DNA of 64,000 nt from Nitrospira sp. (GTDB lineage: Bacteria > Nitrospirota > Nitrospiria > Nitrospirales > Nitrospiraceae): the NCBI GenBank assembly GCA_019636815.1, contig JAHBWT010000007.1, positions 1 to 64,000 of the forward strand, read 5' to 3'. A model generated the notes under the pieces. That model saw only the letters and a list, made by a program, of their open reading frames with translations. It was not told the DNA's origin and did no database searches. The position numbers and the translations under genes are program-made. This document shows, piece by piece, positions 1-9,454 of this stretch (position 1 is the first letter of the stretch; each line of letters starts with the position of its first letter).

Positions 1-2064
1 AAGGCGCATCAAGAGAGCGCGGATCGCGGTTGAGTAATACATCAAATGGTGTCGATTCGCCTCTCGCAGTGCGAAGAAGCGACAGAGTCTTCGATAGCAC
101 CATAAGAAAACCACCCATCTGTCGGCACGCCAACCAAGTCGCCCTTTGATCTGGGCCAGCGCCGTGACTCTCGTCTTTTCCTGACGCGCAAGAATCGCTT
201 TATGAGAAGAGGAAGCCGAGAGGAGTTGAGTTCGGAGAATCGCCAAGATCGCTTCCGGATTGTCAGCCAGTCGTGGTGACATGACATCCGATTCGCCGAC
301 TCCACGATGGCCATAGTCGTCCAAGTAGGCGTTGAAGGCATGGAGGAATTTCGTGTCGGCAAGCGCCGCACGAAATGTCGAAGCCTTCCATGAGTCTGCT
401 GTGAGAAATGCGCCTGATCTGGGCTCCTCTCGAGCGATGTCCGTGAGCTCGGCGAGACGGAGGATCTGCTGCGCGCTGATGACCGCCCCCTGTCCTTGGA
501 GAGCTGCGTTTAACAGTTCTCTCCAATCATGGCCCAGCCAGCGAGGCAGAATGTGACCAAGCATTTGGAGACATTGAGCGACACCGCCGACGATGCCGAA
601 CGTGACTTCACGGCTCTCCAGCCAGGGACCGAGTGCGTCCAACTTAGGGATGAGTTCGTCCACCGACAGATGGAGGATGCGATCACGCTTATACGTTGCA
701 GCCAACTCCTTCATTTCTTGGAATAGGCACGGACCAAAGCGTTCGACTCTTCGCATCTCCGCCCACATCAACCATCCTGCCCTCACAAGAGTTGCTCTAT
801 CCAGCGGTTGAACCGCCGGTGCGTTCTCCAGCGGTTCACCACCCATCTGTTCGGCGTTCATTGACGGGTCCCCGCGGAGTTGAACGACCAACATATGGAA
901 GAGGGTGACGTTCAGGTAGGGCCGCCCATTCAGTATGCGGACGGACGTGAGTCCATCGGGAATGCGGCATCCCAGCCTACGATAGTGGGCAAGGATGTAG
1001 CGATCCATAAACCGTTCAAGGAACGAGAGACTTAATGGGCTTGGCAGTTCCGGCAGTGTCTCTTTGAAATTGGTCCGTGACCATTCACAGTCATCATTCG
1101 TAAGGGTCGATGAGGAGCGGACGTTTGTAATCGGCCTGGCCTGCACAAGCCAGAGCTGTTGAGCGTCATAGGCCCACTCAAAATCCATGGGCTGACCCAG
1201 GGCTTGTTCAATCTGTTTAGCGGTCTTTGAGAGGGAAAAAAGCTGAGCGTCTGTCAGTGATGAGCGGCGTTGGGTTTCCTGGTCTAGCAGATCGGTCCGT
1301 AACCCATCAGGTGAAACCGATAGCTGGTGAGACTTCTGGGCCAGAACCCGTGTGCGAATCACAGTCGGTTGTCCATCGTCGGCCACTTCCACGACGTACT
1401 GGTCTGGAGTGATCGTGCCGTCGACCAGTGGTGCGGCAAGCCCGGGTATGGCGTTAATCATCACCTGATTGCGTCGACCCGTCACAGGATGGATGGAATA
1501 CCCAACTCCAGCAGTTTTGGCGGCGACCATCGGTTGGAGCAGCACCGCCATTCTCGGAGGTGCTTGGCAATTCTGCCGGGCCAGATAGTCAACCACACGG
1601 TCTTCCCATAACGAGGCCCAGAGGTCCTTAATAGCCGCCTCGATCTCGGATAGGGTCATACCGAGGTGGGTGCGATAGAGCCCGGCGAAGCTGGCTTGGG
1701 TCGTATCCTCGTTTGTGGCGGAAGAACGGACGGCCCAGCGCTCACCTGGAGGCCGACGGAGTGTTTCGAGCGTTGTCAGCCATTGACTGGCCAGTTGAGA
1801 AATCTCGATCCCTCGGATCCGATTCCGGTAGCTGGTTAAGGCTGAGCTCCGTTCACGGTCGTGTAGTCGGCAAACCATGGGCCATATGTCGCTCTCGCGA
1901 AGACCCGATGCTTGGAGAGTCTGCCTGTAGGCTTCTGTCGTGATACACAGCCCCGGAGGGACGGAGAAACCGGCTGCTATAAGCCGAGCCAGTCCGACTG
2001 CTTTTCCTCCGGCAAGATCCAGATCCATGCACTGAGACAGTGGAAGAATGAACGGATGCGTCAT
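1..2064 (-). CDS. PEP/pyruvate-binding (PPDK/PEP synthase-like) protein, 3' end outside window
   Basis: An open frame of 688 codons runs from ATG at 2064 to the window edge without a stop, so the C-terminus is missing. The N-terminal third is the ATP-grasp domain of the pyruvate phosphate dikinase/PEP synthase family. It shows GGKAVGL near residue 19, the nucleotide-loop motif WAVRSSATNED near 110, and a closing FEWAYD...LVQARPI segment near 320. The rest is a mainly helical domain ending in a basic, aromatic-rich stretch (FFALREANRHH). That order resembles PEP synthase-like and rifampicin phosphotransferase-like proteins, which carry a swivelling phosphohistidine domain further on; that part is not visible. 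The substrate is therefore unknown. It starts 15 bases after glycerate kinase and is probably co-transcribed with it. Confidence 0.85.
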   Translation of the reverse strand, partial: MTHPFILPLSQCMDLDLAGGKAVGLARLIAAGFSVPPGLCITTEAYRQTLQASGLRESDIWPMVCRLHDRERSSALTSYRNRIRGIEISQLASQWLTTLETLRRPPGERWAVRSSATNEDTTQASFAGLYRTHLGMTLSEIEAAIKDLWASLWEDRVVDYLARQNCQAPPRMAVLLQPMVAAKTAGVGYSIHPVTGRRNQVMINAIPGLAAPLVDGTITPDQYVVEVADDGQPTVIRTRVLAQKSHQLSVSPDGLRTDLLDQETQRRSSLTDAQLFSLSKTAKQIEQALGQPMDFEWAYDAQQLWLVQARPITNVRSSSTLTNDDCEWSRTNFKETLPELPSPLSLSFLERFMDRYILAHYRRLGCRIPDGLTSVRILNGRPYLNVTLFHMLVVQLRGDPSMNAEQMGGEPLENAPAVQPLDRATLVRAGWLMWAEMRRVERFGPCLFQEMKELAATYKRDRILHLSVDELIPKLDALGPWLESREVTFGIVGGVAQCLQMLGHILPRWLGHDWRELLNAALQGQGAVISAQQILRLAELTDIAREEPRSGAFLTADSWKASTFRAALADTKFLHAFNAYLDDYGHRGVGESDVMSPRLADNPEAILAILRTQLLSASSSHKAILARQEKTRVTALAQIKGRLGWRADRWVVFLWCYRRLCRFFALREANRHHLMYYSTAIRALLMRL

Positions 2065-2079
2065 GGAAGGCGATAGTAA

Positions 2080-3417
2080 TTAGAGGAGAAGAAGGAGGTA
2101 AAGGTCGTTCACGTTCGTCCCGGTGGGGCCTGTATGAATATGACATCCAAGCGTCTTTAACGCGGGGTAGGTATCATGTCGCTTCACGGCAGAACGGAGA
2201 TTGATGCCGGATCTCTTGGCCCGCGTGAAGGTTTCTCCGCTGACAATCGCACCTGCGGCGTCGGTCGGTCCGTCGGTTCCATCACTGCCGAGAGCGACGA
2301 CCCAGGTGTTTGGAAGACCGGCAATCTCACATGCGGCAGCGGCAGCGAATTCCTGGGCACGTCCACCGTTCCCCTTTCCCGTGACCGTCACCGTCGTCTC
2401 ACCTCCCGCCACCACGCAACACGGACGCTTCACAGTTCTCTGCCCAACGGCGATCGTTTTAGCAAGTGCTGTCACTCGCTTTGCCGCCAAACTCGCCTCC
2501 CCCAGGATGGCCGTGGAAAACAGGATGGTGCGGAGGCCCATCCTGCCGGCGGTGTGCGCGACGGCTTCCAGCATGGATCGATTGTTACCGATGATCTGAT
2601 GATGCACGGAACGGACACGCCGTGAGCCACGTTTCAGAGTCTCGGGCACGATCCCTTTCCGACCCTGGTCCAAATAGTGCCGGACAGCAACGGGCACGGT
2701 TCGCCAGATTCTGTAACGCTCTAACACGTCCACTGCATCGGCAAAGGTGGAAGGGTCGGCAACGGTGGGTCCGGAGCCGATGGAGCCAAGATCGTCGCCG
2801 ATGACGTCTGAAAGAATCAAAGTCACAATCTTTGCGCGAGTGGAGGTCGCGAGTCCGCCGCCTTTGATCACCGAAAGATGTTTTCTGACGACATTGATCT
2901 CGTTGATCGTCGCGCCGCTTCGGAGCAGCAGTCGTGTAGTGCGTTGCTTATCAGTCAACGTCACGCCAGGTACCGGAGCTGGCAATAAACTTGACGCCCC
3001 CCCGGACAACAGAACGAAGAGCAGGTCACGAGGGCTCAGGTGTTTGACCAGATTCAGGAGTTGCTGAGTCGCATGAAGACCGGCACGATCGGGAATCGGA
3101 TGGCCGGCTTCGCGAGTGGCAATCCGCTTTGTCGGGAGTGTATGTCCTGTCTTCACGATGACCAGTCCATCTTTCACCCGTCTGCCCAGCACTTTTTCTA
3201 ATGCCTGCGCCATCCTGGCGGATGCCTTCCCTGCGCCGACCGCGATCACTTGGTCGACGCGTGAAAGATCGTAGATCTTTCGCCCCACTCGCAGTGATTG
3301 GCCATGACGCGAGACACTATGGAGCAGGGCGCGATAGGGATCAGCTGCATCCAGCCCTGCGGTTATTAATTTGCGAACAAGCGATTGCGCAGGAGAGGGA
3401 GGAAGGCGAAGCTTCAT
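2080..3417 (-). CDS. Glycerate 2-kinase (DUF4147/MOFRL family)
   Basis: A 445-residue protein of the GckA/TtuD glycerate kinase family, which phosphorylates D-glycerate to 2-phosphoglycerate. Visible family features are VGAGKAS near residue 60, the LLSGGASSL loop near 140, GSGPTVAD near 215, and a C-terminal MOFRL domain with GGRAQEFA and ALGSDGTDGPTDAAGA near 355-390. The length is normal for the family. The protein ends in an unusual run of leucines (YLLLLL). The gene sits 11 bases after a lytic transglycosylase and 15 bases before the PEP/pyruvate-binding gene. Its product feeds the enolase/PEP level of glycolysis, so a metabolic link with that neighbour is plausible but inferred. Confidence 0.9.
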   Translation of the reverse strand: MKLRLPPSPAQSLVRKLITAGLDAADPYRALLHSVSRHGQSLRVGRKIYDLSRVDQVIAVGAGKASARMAQALEKVLGRRVKDGLVIVKTGHTLPTKRIATREAGHPIPDRAGLHATQQLLNLVKHLSPRDLLFVLLSGGASSLLPAPVPGVTLTDKQRTTRLLLRSGATINEINVVRKHLSVIKGGGLATSTRAKIVTLILSDVIGDDLGSIGSGPTVADPSTFADAVDVLERYRIWRTVPVAVRHYLDQGRKGIVPETLKRGSRRVRSVHHQIIGNNRSMLEAVAHTAGRMGLRTILFSTAILGEASLAAKRVTALAKTIAVGQRTVKRPCCVVAGGETTVTVTGKGNGGRAQEFAAAAACEIAGLPNTWVVALGSDGTDGPTDAAGAIVSGETFTRAKRSGINLRSAVKRHDTYPALKTLGCHIHTGPTGTNVNDLYLLLLL

Positions 3418-3428
3418 GAGGGTGAAGG

Positions 3429-4475
3429 CTACGGTGTTTTCTCTTGCTTAAAACAACGACTCGGACAGGTTTGCCGAGGCACGCGAATTTGATAGCTGCC
3501 GCGGGGGAGCATATCCTTCTTGAATTCAGGATTCAACATTTTAAGCTCGAGAAGATAGGTGCCGAATTCTTCTGCGATTGAAGCCAGTGCACGCTGAGAC
3601 TCTTTCACGCTCACCGTGATGGTTTCGGTCTCGAGTGGCACATAGAGGTCTTTCTTGGTCAGCCCGAGATATTTCTCCGGTTGCGAGTAGATTTCCTTGG
3701 CGGCAATGATCCGCGGGACGTAGCGCATGGTTTCTCGGGGTCCGTGCATTTTCCAGTAGTCGGTGATGTTCTGCGCTTTGAGCAACTTACGAATCCGTTC
3801 CTCGCCTGCGTTGTAAGCTGCCATAGCGAGGAACCAATCGTTGTTCTGGTACTCCTTAAGATACTTGAGGTATTTTACGGCCGCTTCAGTCGACATCTCC
3901 AAGTTCCGGCGCTCATCGCGGACGGCGTCACTCTTGAGTCGATAGCGTCGTCCAGTGGAGGGGATGAATTGCCAGGGGCCCGAAGCTTTGGCTTTGGAAT
4001 AGGCGGCTGAGATACATTTACTCTCAACCAACAACATATACTTAAGATCATCGGGCAAACCGGTATCTGCCAACTGTCTCTCCGCGGGGGGAAAACAGCG
4101 TCCGGTGCGTTTGGCGAGGATGATGCTTTCGCCTTGGTCTTCCAAAAATTGATAGAACTCGTATTCAATACGCTCCCGCACTTGCCAGTTATCCAAGGGA
4201 ACCTGGAGTCCTGCGAATGTAATCTTGTCGGGGAGCTTAAAGGAACTGAGAAAGAACCGCTCTCCTTCGCGTTTGATTTCCGGAAGAATGACCAGACGGT
4301 CATCCGAGTCGGATTGCGAGTCCAGCTGATCCAGTATCAATAGCTCCTTCTCGGCTTCTGATTTGTGGCCTTTCGTATCGTCGGGGTTCGATGTGGTCAG
4401 GGCCGACACGTGTATCAAGAGGGTGAAGACGGCTCCGGTCACAGAATACATGACATGGGTCCTACGAGTCACCAT
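3429..4475 (-). CDS. Membrane-bound lytic murein transglycosylase (SLT domain, MltD-like)
   Basis: Predicted periplasmic enzyme that cleaves peptidoglycan glycan strands. I place the start at ATG 4475 because GAGGAG lies just upstream and the first 30 residues then form a signal peptide or anchor (MVTRRTHVMYSVTG followed by a hydrophobic stretch). An upstream extension to 4640 lacks this logic. The SLT domain occupies about residues 130-290. The catalytic Glu is in LLVESKC, followed by SGPWQFIPSTGRRY and the AYNAGEERI motif. The last 60 residues (SQRALASIAEEFG...LKMLNPEF) resemble a LysM-type glycan-binding repeat. The protein is 348 residues long. It is the first gene of a probable three-gene minus-strand unit and is divergent from the uracil-DNA glycosylase gene. 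Confidence 0.88.
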   Translation of the reverse strand: MVTRRTHVMYSVTGAVFTLLIHVSALTTSNPDDTKGHKSEAEKELLILDQLDSQSDSDDRLVILPEIKREGERFFLSSFKLPDKITFAGLQVPLDNWQVRERIEYEFYQFLEDQGESIILAKRTGRCFPPAERQLADTGLPDDLKYMLLVESKCISAAYSKAKASGPWQFIPSTGRRYRLKSDAVRDERRNLEMSTEAAVKYLKYLKEYQNNDWFLAMAAYNAGEERIRKLLKAQNITDYWKMHGPRETMRYVPRIIAAKEIYSQPEKYLGLTKKDLYVPLETETITVSVKESQRALASIAEEFGTYLLELKMLNPEFKKDMLPRGSYQIRVPRQTCPSRCFKQEKTP

Positions 4476-4596
4476 CTCACACTCCTCGTTTACTTCTGAA
4501 ATGGAGTTCGACAACAAATGCGTGGTTATGCTATCAGCTGACCCAAATGCCAGCAAGAAGAATAGGGGTTCTCGTTCATGGTAGACTGCGACCCGT

Positions 4597-5283
4597 ATGG
4601 GAACGTTGAAAGTTTTGAACGGCGCCATCTGTGCCTGCACGGCTTGTCCTCGGTTGGTCGACTATCGGCAGACCATTGCACGAGACAAACGGAAGCAATT
4701 TCGTGATTGGACCTATTGGGGTCGCCCTGTTCCCGGTTTCGGTGATCCGCAAGCGCGCCTCTACGTGCTTGGGCTGGCGCCTGCTGCACATGGAGGGAAC
4801 CGGACGGGGCGGGTGTTCACCGGCGATCGGAGTGGCGACTGGCTGTATGAAGCACTGCATCGGTATGGATTTGCCAATCAGGCTTCGTCGACCCATCGCG
4901 CCGATGGCTTATCGCTGACGGACTGCTATATCGGGGCCACGGTACGGTGCGCCCCACCGGACAATAAACCGTTGCCGGATGAATTTGAACAGTGCAGCCG
5001 ATTCCTGCAGGAAGAGGTACATCTTCTAAAACATCACCGCGTGGTGATTGCGCTGGGAAAGATCGGCTTCGATCATTATCTCAAAACCTGTCGCTCGCAG
5101 GGGTGCAACATCCCTGCGCCGATCCCAAAATTTGGACATGGCGTGATGTATCTCCTACCCTGGGGCGTGACATTGCTGGGCTCCTATCATCCCAGCCAAC
5201 AGAACACCTTTACAGGGAAATTAACTCGCCCGATGTTTCATGCGGTGTTTTGGAAGGCCAAGAAATCACTCGAAGGCCGGTGA
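4597..5283 (+). CDS. Uracil-DNA glycosylase, family 5 (UDGb-like)
   Basis: A 228-residue DNA-repair enzyme that would excise uracil, and in this family other deaminated bases, from DNA. Motif 1 reads GLAPAAHGGNRTGR near residue 66 and motif 2 is SYHPSQQNTFTG near 202, both typical of family 5. Four cysteines fit the [4Fe-4S] ligands of family 4/5 enzymes: a CTAC pair near the N-terminus, one in VRCAPP and one in FEQCSRF. Family 5 lacks the catalytic Asp/Asn of classic UDG in motif 1, and here that position is Ala-Ala, as expected. It stands alone and is transcribed away from the transglycosylase unit. No strong ribosome-binding site is visible before ATG 4597, so the start could vary. Confidence 0.9.
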   Translation: MGTLKVLNGAICACTACPRLVDYRQTIARDKRKQFRDWTYWGRPVPGFGDPQARLYVLGLAPAAHGGNRTGRVFTGDRSGDWLYEALHRYGFANQASSTHRADGLSLTDCYIGATVRCAPPDNKPLPDEFEQCSRFLQEEVHLLKHHRVVIALGKIGFDHYLKTCRSQGCNIPAPIPKFGHGVMYLLPWGVTLLGSYHPSQQNTFTGKLTRPMFHAVFWKAKKSLEGR

Positions 5284-5546
5284 ACAGGCGTCCTTGTGAT
5301 TTTCGCCTGGAGGATCTTTGGACCTGGGAGAAGAGTGATGGTCAACTACTCTTCCTGCGTTTCCGAGCTGCGGCCCACGTGCCCGTGTTTCCTATTCAGT
5401 TGCATCGACGGATTGGCTCACAGACGCAACTCGATATGCACGGCTTGTCCAGCATTCTTCCTGGTTCGACCACTGAAAAGGTGTGAATCCATATGTGCCA
5501 TCTGGTCTTCGATGGCACCCCACTAAAGAGTTGCCCGCCTTCGTCG

Positions 5547-6194
5547 CTACTGTTGTCCTTTCGCGCTCCAGTCGTCGAGGAACTTTTTCAAGCCTGCATC
5601 AGTCAATGGGTGTTTAAAGAGCGCCTGGAACACGCTGTAAGGCATCGTGCAGATGTGACCGCCTGCTAATGCCGCCTCGACCACGTGCTGCGGATGACGA
5701 ACGCTTGCGACCAATACCAATGTCTTGTAGTCATAGTTCTTGTAAATTGTCAGGATCTGTCGAATCAGTTCCATCCCGCTTGAGCTGATGTCGTCGAGCC
5801 GGCCGATAAAGGGCGAGACGCACCAGGCACCGGCCTTAGCCGCTAGCAGTGCCTGAGTGGGAGAGAAACAGAGAGTGACGTTCACTTTGATTCCTTCTGA
5901 AGCCAGTCGCTTCGTCGCCTTGAGGCCTTCTGGAATGAGAGGACATTTGACCACGATATTCTTGTGGATCTTGGCGAGCTCTTTCCCTTCCTTCACCATC
6001 GCGTCTGCTTCCACGCTCACGACCTCGGCGCTGATGGGGCCATCTACGATCTTGCAGACCTCTTGCAGCATTTCCCTGAAACTGCGACCTTCCTTGACGA
6101 CAAGGGAGGGGTTCGTCGTCACACCGTCGAGCAATCCGAGACTTGCGGCTTCTTGAATCTCTTTCACATTCGCTGTGTCGAGGTAAATTTTCAT
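5547..6194 (-). CDS. fsa: Fructose-6-phosphate aldolase / small transaldolase
   Basis: A 215-residue TalC/MipB-type enzyme. The N-terminus [16 protein letters not shown], the GVTTNPSLV motif near residue 25 and the Schiff-base lysine in [13 protein letters not shown] near 85 are diagnostic of small class I aldolases. Members act either as fructose-6-phosphate aldolase or as true transaldolase in the pentose phosphate pathway. Motifs alone do not separate these two activities, so the symbol is tentative. Its role would be cytosolic sugar-phosphate interconversion. It is a single-gene unit with no same-strand partner closer than the YHS-domain gene further upstream. Confidence 0.88.
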   Translation of the reverse strand: MKIYLDTANVKEIQEAASLGLLDGVTTNPSLVVKEGRSFREMLQEVCKIVDGPISAEVVSVEADAMVKEGKELAKIHKNIVVKCPLIPEGLKATKRLASEGIKVNVTLCFSPTQALLAAKAGAWCVSPFIGRLDDISSSGMELIRQILTIYKNYDYKTLVLVASVRHPQHVVEAALAGGHICTMPYSVFQALFKHPLTDAGLKKFLDDWSAKGQQ

Positions 6195-6365
6195 GGTTGG
6201 TCCTTTCGTCGGAAAAAGATGTCCTCGCTACGTCTTATTATCGGTCATTGTATGAAGAACTCAATATCACTGCAACATATCGACCGGAATGTTTGACAGG
6301 CGATCGAGTCGGAGATAAGATTTTTGCCGTCGGGATCCATCCACTTTTTAAAATGGAGAAATTAG

Positions 6366-6677
6366 ATGCGGCGTTCCCTCTGGGTGTTGTTTTTCTGCCT
6401 AGCACTCACAGCCTGTGCCGGGAATAATCCCTACCTGGAAGCCTCGCTTAAGCCGGCTGAGCTCCAGGGAAAGGATAAGGCCTGGTTCGAAAAGAACTGG
6501 GGCGCGCCGGACGGCAAGGCTTCCCGGTTTTTTGGCGGCGAAACTTGGACCTACTATCGCATCGCAGGGGGGAAATCGGGACCGCCGCTCTTTAATTTCA
6601 CCCCTAATCAATGTCAAATCACATTGAAGTTTGACAAAGATGAGAAAATGTCCGATTACTCTTATTCAGGTTGCTAG
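6366..6677 (+). CDS. Small predicted lipoprotein
   Basis: A 103-residue secreted protein with an N-terminal signal peptide ending in the lipobox LTAC (Cys near residue 17), so it is likely lipid-anchored in the envelope. The mature part contains KAWFEKNWGAPDGKASRFFGGETWTYYR, a Gly-Ala-Pro turn followed by a Trp/Tyr-rich strand. This pattern recalls small SmpA/OmlA-like or BamE-like folds (...WGAPD...WTYYR...), but the similarity is only suggestive and I do not assign a function. The reading frame starts ATG AGG at 6366, shortly after a hydrophobic-free leader. It ends with a C-terminal Cys. Confidence 0.7.
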   Translation: MRRSLWVLFFCLALTACAGNNPYLEASLKPAELQGKDKAWFEKNWGAPDGKASRFFGGETWTYYRIAGGKSGPPLFNFTPNQCQITLKFDKDEKMSDYSYSGC

Positions 6678-6747
6678 CCGAAGCGCATGACCTAAACGTG
6701 AGGTCCATTCACGCTGTTCAGTTTCCCTGCGGCTCCGTCACGATTTT

Positions 6748-7026
6748 CTACGCCGGGTGTTGGCTCCGAAACGTCACCGCACACTCTTTGCTACAGAAAC
6801 AATAGGTCCGTCCTTCCATTTCTTCGATCACAGCAATCCGTTTTGGCACGAACGTGTGACAGACTGGGTCCTCAATCATTTGATCCTGATCTTCATCCCG
6901 TTCCGCACTACTAACCGAAATACCCCGACCATCCCTAGTGGCACTATTAATAAAGCCACGAAACATTTGTCTTAGCAGGAAGTAGAGGACGATCAGTAGA
7001 AAAATGATAAGGAATAATCTATACAT
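6748..7026 (-). CDS. Membrane-anchored YHS/TRASH-type metal-binding protein
   Basis: I choose ATG 7026 because a GGAG-type site lies upstream and the protein then opens with one clear transmembrane helix (MYRLFLIIFLLIVLYFLLRQMF). An earlier in-frame ATG at 7095 would add a charged 23-residue extension. The C-terminal half holds a YHS-like module: DPVCHTFVPKRIAV, then TYCFCSKECAVTF. Its cysteines and phenylalanines match the heavy-metal-associated YHS/TRASH pattern. A membrane-tethered metal-binding or metal-sensing role is inferred. The protein is 92 residues long and has no obvious operon partner. Confidence 0.75.
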   Translation of the reverse strand: MYRLFLIIFLLIVLYFLLRQMFRGFINSATRDGRGISVSSAERDEDQDQMIEDPVCHTFVPKRIAVIEEMEGRTYCFCSKECAVTFRSQHPA

Positions 7027-7227
7027 AGTGGCTCTCCGAAGGAGGACCACAATCCTATGAGAGAGGGGCGAGTCTGTCAAGCTGAACGTCAACATTTCAT
7101 CTTGAGTTGTTGCTGCGAGACGTGTACAAACGACCCATACACGTGGAGACGATTGGGACTCTTGATAGTGCCATCCAGTACTTCAGGAGGATTGGCTTCA
7201 GGTTCTTAGAGTGCTAGGGTGTTGTCC

Positions 7228-7380
7228 ATGAAGACTTGTGACAAATGCCATGGGGCGATGTTGCCGGAACGAGCGGTGGATTTGGACGCAGGATTGGCGA
7301 TTACCGTGTTTGCCTGTTTGAACTGTGGCCGTCGGAAAGCAGCGGATCAGGAACCTCGGCCAATTACAGCTCGACACTAG
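7228..7380 (+). CDS. Tiny zinc-ribbon protein
   Basis: A 50-residue frame from ATG 7228 to TAG 7380. It contains a CDKC pair at residues 4-7 and a CLNC pair at residues 30-33 followed by GRRK, a textbook zinc-ribbon knuckle spacing. Such mini-proteins are common beside DNA- or RNA-handling genes but no partner is evident here. The upstream site is weak. The assignment as a gene rests on the two paired-cysteine motifs. Confidence 0.5.
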   Translation: MKTCDKCHGAMLPERAVDLDAGLAITVFACLNCGRRKAADQEPRPITARH

Positions 7381-7749
7381 TCCTCTCCTGCGAGATTTCA
7401 AATCTTAGCCTGCTGATTAGCGGTGGATGGTGGGGGGCAGAACCCAGGTGTGTCGTCTGTGTCCGATGATGAACACACCAGCCTTTTCCTTCCTTAAGTC
7501 TGTTGCCAACAATTGTAGTCTACAGGCCGGACTAGACCGTTGCTAATCAAACATCATCCCATTGACGTACCTCGGCTTGTTAGACGATGGAATGAGCCCG
7601 AGTCAGCTTGTTGTTGAGGCATGTTCAGGGCCCGCTCAAAGAATAATCAGGAGACGGACAACGGGCCCTAGAGCAGGGATCCGGTAGGCTCTAGGAAATA
7701 GTAGGGCTGTGGACAATCGCCTGCGTGATACGGTCGGAAGTGCCAACGG
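7381..7749. other. Intergenic stretch with an inverted repeat
   Basis: No coding frame is supported here. An 8-bp perfect inverted repeat (AGGGCCCG at 7627-7634, CGGGCCCT at 7662-7669) with a 27-base loop lies about 80 bases downstream of dapB on the minus strand. It could be a transcript-end hairpin for the arg-lys operon, but there is no following T-run. Confidence 0.4.
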
Positions 7750-8553
7750 CTAGCGCAAACCGAGGACATCCATCATATCGTACAAACCGGGTGGCTGGCG
7801 GACGATCCATTTCGCAGCACGGATGGCACCTTGTGCAAAGGTATCGCGGCTGCTTGCACGGTGGGTAACTTCGATTCGCTCTCCCATACCACCAAACAGG
7901 ATGGTGTGGTCGCCGACGACATCGCCAGCGCGAATGGCCTGGATACCAATCTCTCCTTTGACTCGTTCCCCGATCATGCCCTTACGAGCGAAGACCCCGA
8001 CCTGATTTAAATCGCGGTTGACAGAGCGGGCAAGAACTTCAGCTATTTGAAGAGCTGTGCCGCTCGGCGCGTCCTTCTTCAATCGGTGGTGAGCTTCGAT
8101 CACTTCAATGTCATAATCCTCGCCAAGCGTGCGAGCCATTTCTCCAATGACCTTACAGATGAGGTTGATACCAACACTCATGTTCGGAGAAAGCACACAC
8201 GGAACCTGCCGGGCCAAAGATTTGAGTTCTTCCAGCTGAACGGGTGAAAATCCGGTTGTTCCGACCACGATCGCCCGCCGATGGCGAACGACCGTTCGCA
8301 TATGTTCGAGTGTCGATTCTGGTGCGGAAAAGTCGATCAGAACCTCCCCGTGTTCCATCAACAACGAGAGATTGTCCGTGATTAAAACGCCGGCGTGTCC
8401 TGATCCGGCTAGTTCGCCGGCATCCTCCCCTAACGACGGATGGCCATTACTCTCCAAGGCTCCAGCCAACATCAGCACAGGAGAATCCTTGATCAGCGAC
8501 ACCAAACGGCATCCCATTCGCCCTGCCGCTCCCGCCACAATAGTCTTGATCAT
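7750..8553 (-). CDS. dapB: 4-hydroxy-tetrahydrodipicolinate reductase
   Basis: Catalyses the NAD(P)H-dependent reduction step of the diaminopimelate/lysine pathway directly after DapA. The N-terminal Rossmann motif is VAGAAGRMGCRL at residues 6-17. The catalytic segment EAHHRLKKDAPSGTAL near 155-170 carries the His pair, the Lys and the substrate-binding SGT loop. The 267-residue length is normal. The gene lies 26 bases after dapA and is the last gene of the arg-lys operon. Confidence 0.97.
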   Translation of the reverse strand: MIKTIVAGAAGRMGCRLVSLIKDSPVLMLAGALESNGHPSLGEDAGELAGSGHAGVLITDNLSLLMEHGEVLIDFSAPESTLEHMRTVVRHRRAIVVGTTGFSPVQLEELKSLARQVPCVLSPNMSVGINLICKVIGEMARTLGEDYDIEVIEAHHRLKKDAPSGTALQIAEVLARSVNRDLNQVGVFARKGMIGERVKGEIGIQAIRAGDVVGDHTILFGGMGERIEVTHRASSRDTFAQGAIRAAKWIVRQPPGLYDMMDVLGLR

Positions 8554-8579
8554 CGTGCCCTACACCCTAATACGTATGG

Positions 8580-9452
8580 CTATATCAATGCCGCTTCTTT
8601 TAGGACGCGAATCAATTTCTCGCGTGTGTCCTGCCCCATTGAACAGAGCGGTAAGCGTAATTCCGGATCAATCTTGCCCATGAGTCCCAATGCTTCCTTG
8701 ACGGGGATGGGGTTCGTTTCGTAGAACAGCGCCGCAAAAAGCGGAGAAAGCTTGAAATGAAGGCGGCGAGCTTCTTCAAGCTTGCCTTCGGCAAAGGCTT
8801 TGACAAGACTGGCCATTTCAGCAGGCATGATGTTGGCTATCACGGTAATCACGCCCTTCCCTCCCACCGCCATCATCGGTAGAGTGAGAGAATCGTCTCC
8901 CGCCAGTACCGTAAGACGATCGCCACACATCTGCACAATATCTGAAGCTTGTTGGACGGACCCGCTTCCCTCTTTGACACCCATGATCGTCTCAATCGCA
9001 GAAAGCCGAGCAATCGTTGCCGGAAGCATGTTAATTCCGGTGCGGCCAGGAATGTTGTAGAGCACGAGTGGTAGGTCAACGGCTTCCGCAACTGCCTTGT
9101 AATGGCGATACAAACCTTCCTGGGTAGGTTTATTGTAATAGGGAGTGATCAGCAAGGCTCCATCAACTCCCGCCTGCTTGGCATGTCGAGTGAGCGCGAT
9201 GGCTTCTTCTGTGCTGTTTGAACCAGTTCCCGCGATGACCGGCACACGCCGGCGGACGACCTCGACCGTCAGCTCAATGACTCGATTGTGTTCGTCGTGA
9301 GAAAGTGTGGCAGATTCACCCGTTGTCCCGCAGGGGACAATGCCGTTAGTGCCTTTGGCAATTTGCCACTCAATCAACTCTGCGAACGCCCGTTCGTCAA
9401 CTTGTCCTTGTCTAAACGGCGTGACAATAGCAACAAGAGATCCGGTAAACAT
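8580..9452 (-). CDS. dapA: 4-hydroxy-tetrahydrodipicolinate synthase
   Basis: Condenses pyruvate with aspartate semialdehyde, the first committed step to diaminopimelate and lysine. I select ATG 9452 because GGAG precedes it by five bases and the protein then opens MFTGSLVAIVTPF, like the enterobacterial enzyme. A GTG at 9458 overlapping the lysA stop is the alternative. Key features are GTTGESATLSHDEH near residue 41, the conserved tyrosine in TPYYNKPTQEGLY near 130, and the Schiff-base lysine in GVKEGSG near 160. The 290-residue length is typical. It begins two bases after the lysA stop. Confidence 0.97.
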   Translation of the reverse strand: MFTGSLVAIVTPFRQGQVDERAFAELIEWQIAKGTNGIVPCGTTGESATLSHDEHNRVIELTVEVVRRRVPVIAGTGSNSTEEAIALTRHAKQAGVDGALLITPYYNKPTQEGLYRHYKAVAEAVDLPLVLYNIPGRTGINMLPATIARLSAIETIMGVKEGSGSVQQASDIVQMCGDRLTVLAGDDSLTLPMMAVGGKGVITVIANIMPAEMASLVKAFAEGKLEEARRLHFKLSPLFAALFYETNPIPVKEALGLMGKIDPELRLPLCSMGQDTREKLIRVLKEAALI

Positions 9453-9454
9453 GC

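Noticed and set aside
5296-5526. A 76-codon cysteine-rich frame on the plus strand after the uracil-DNA glycosylase gene
   Set aside because: No ribosome-binding site, no motif, and overlapping frames are equally open; probably non-coding.
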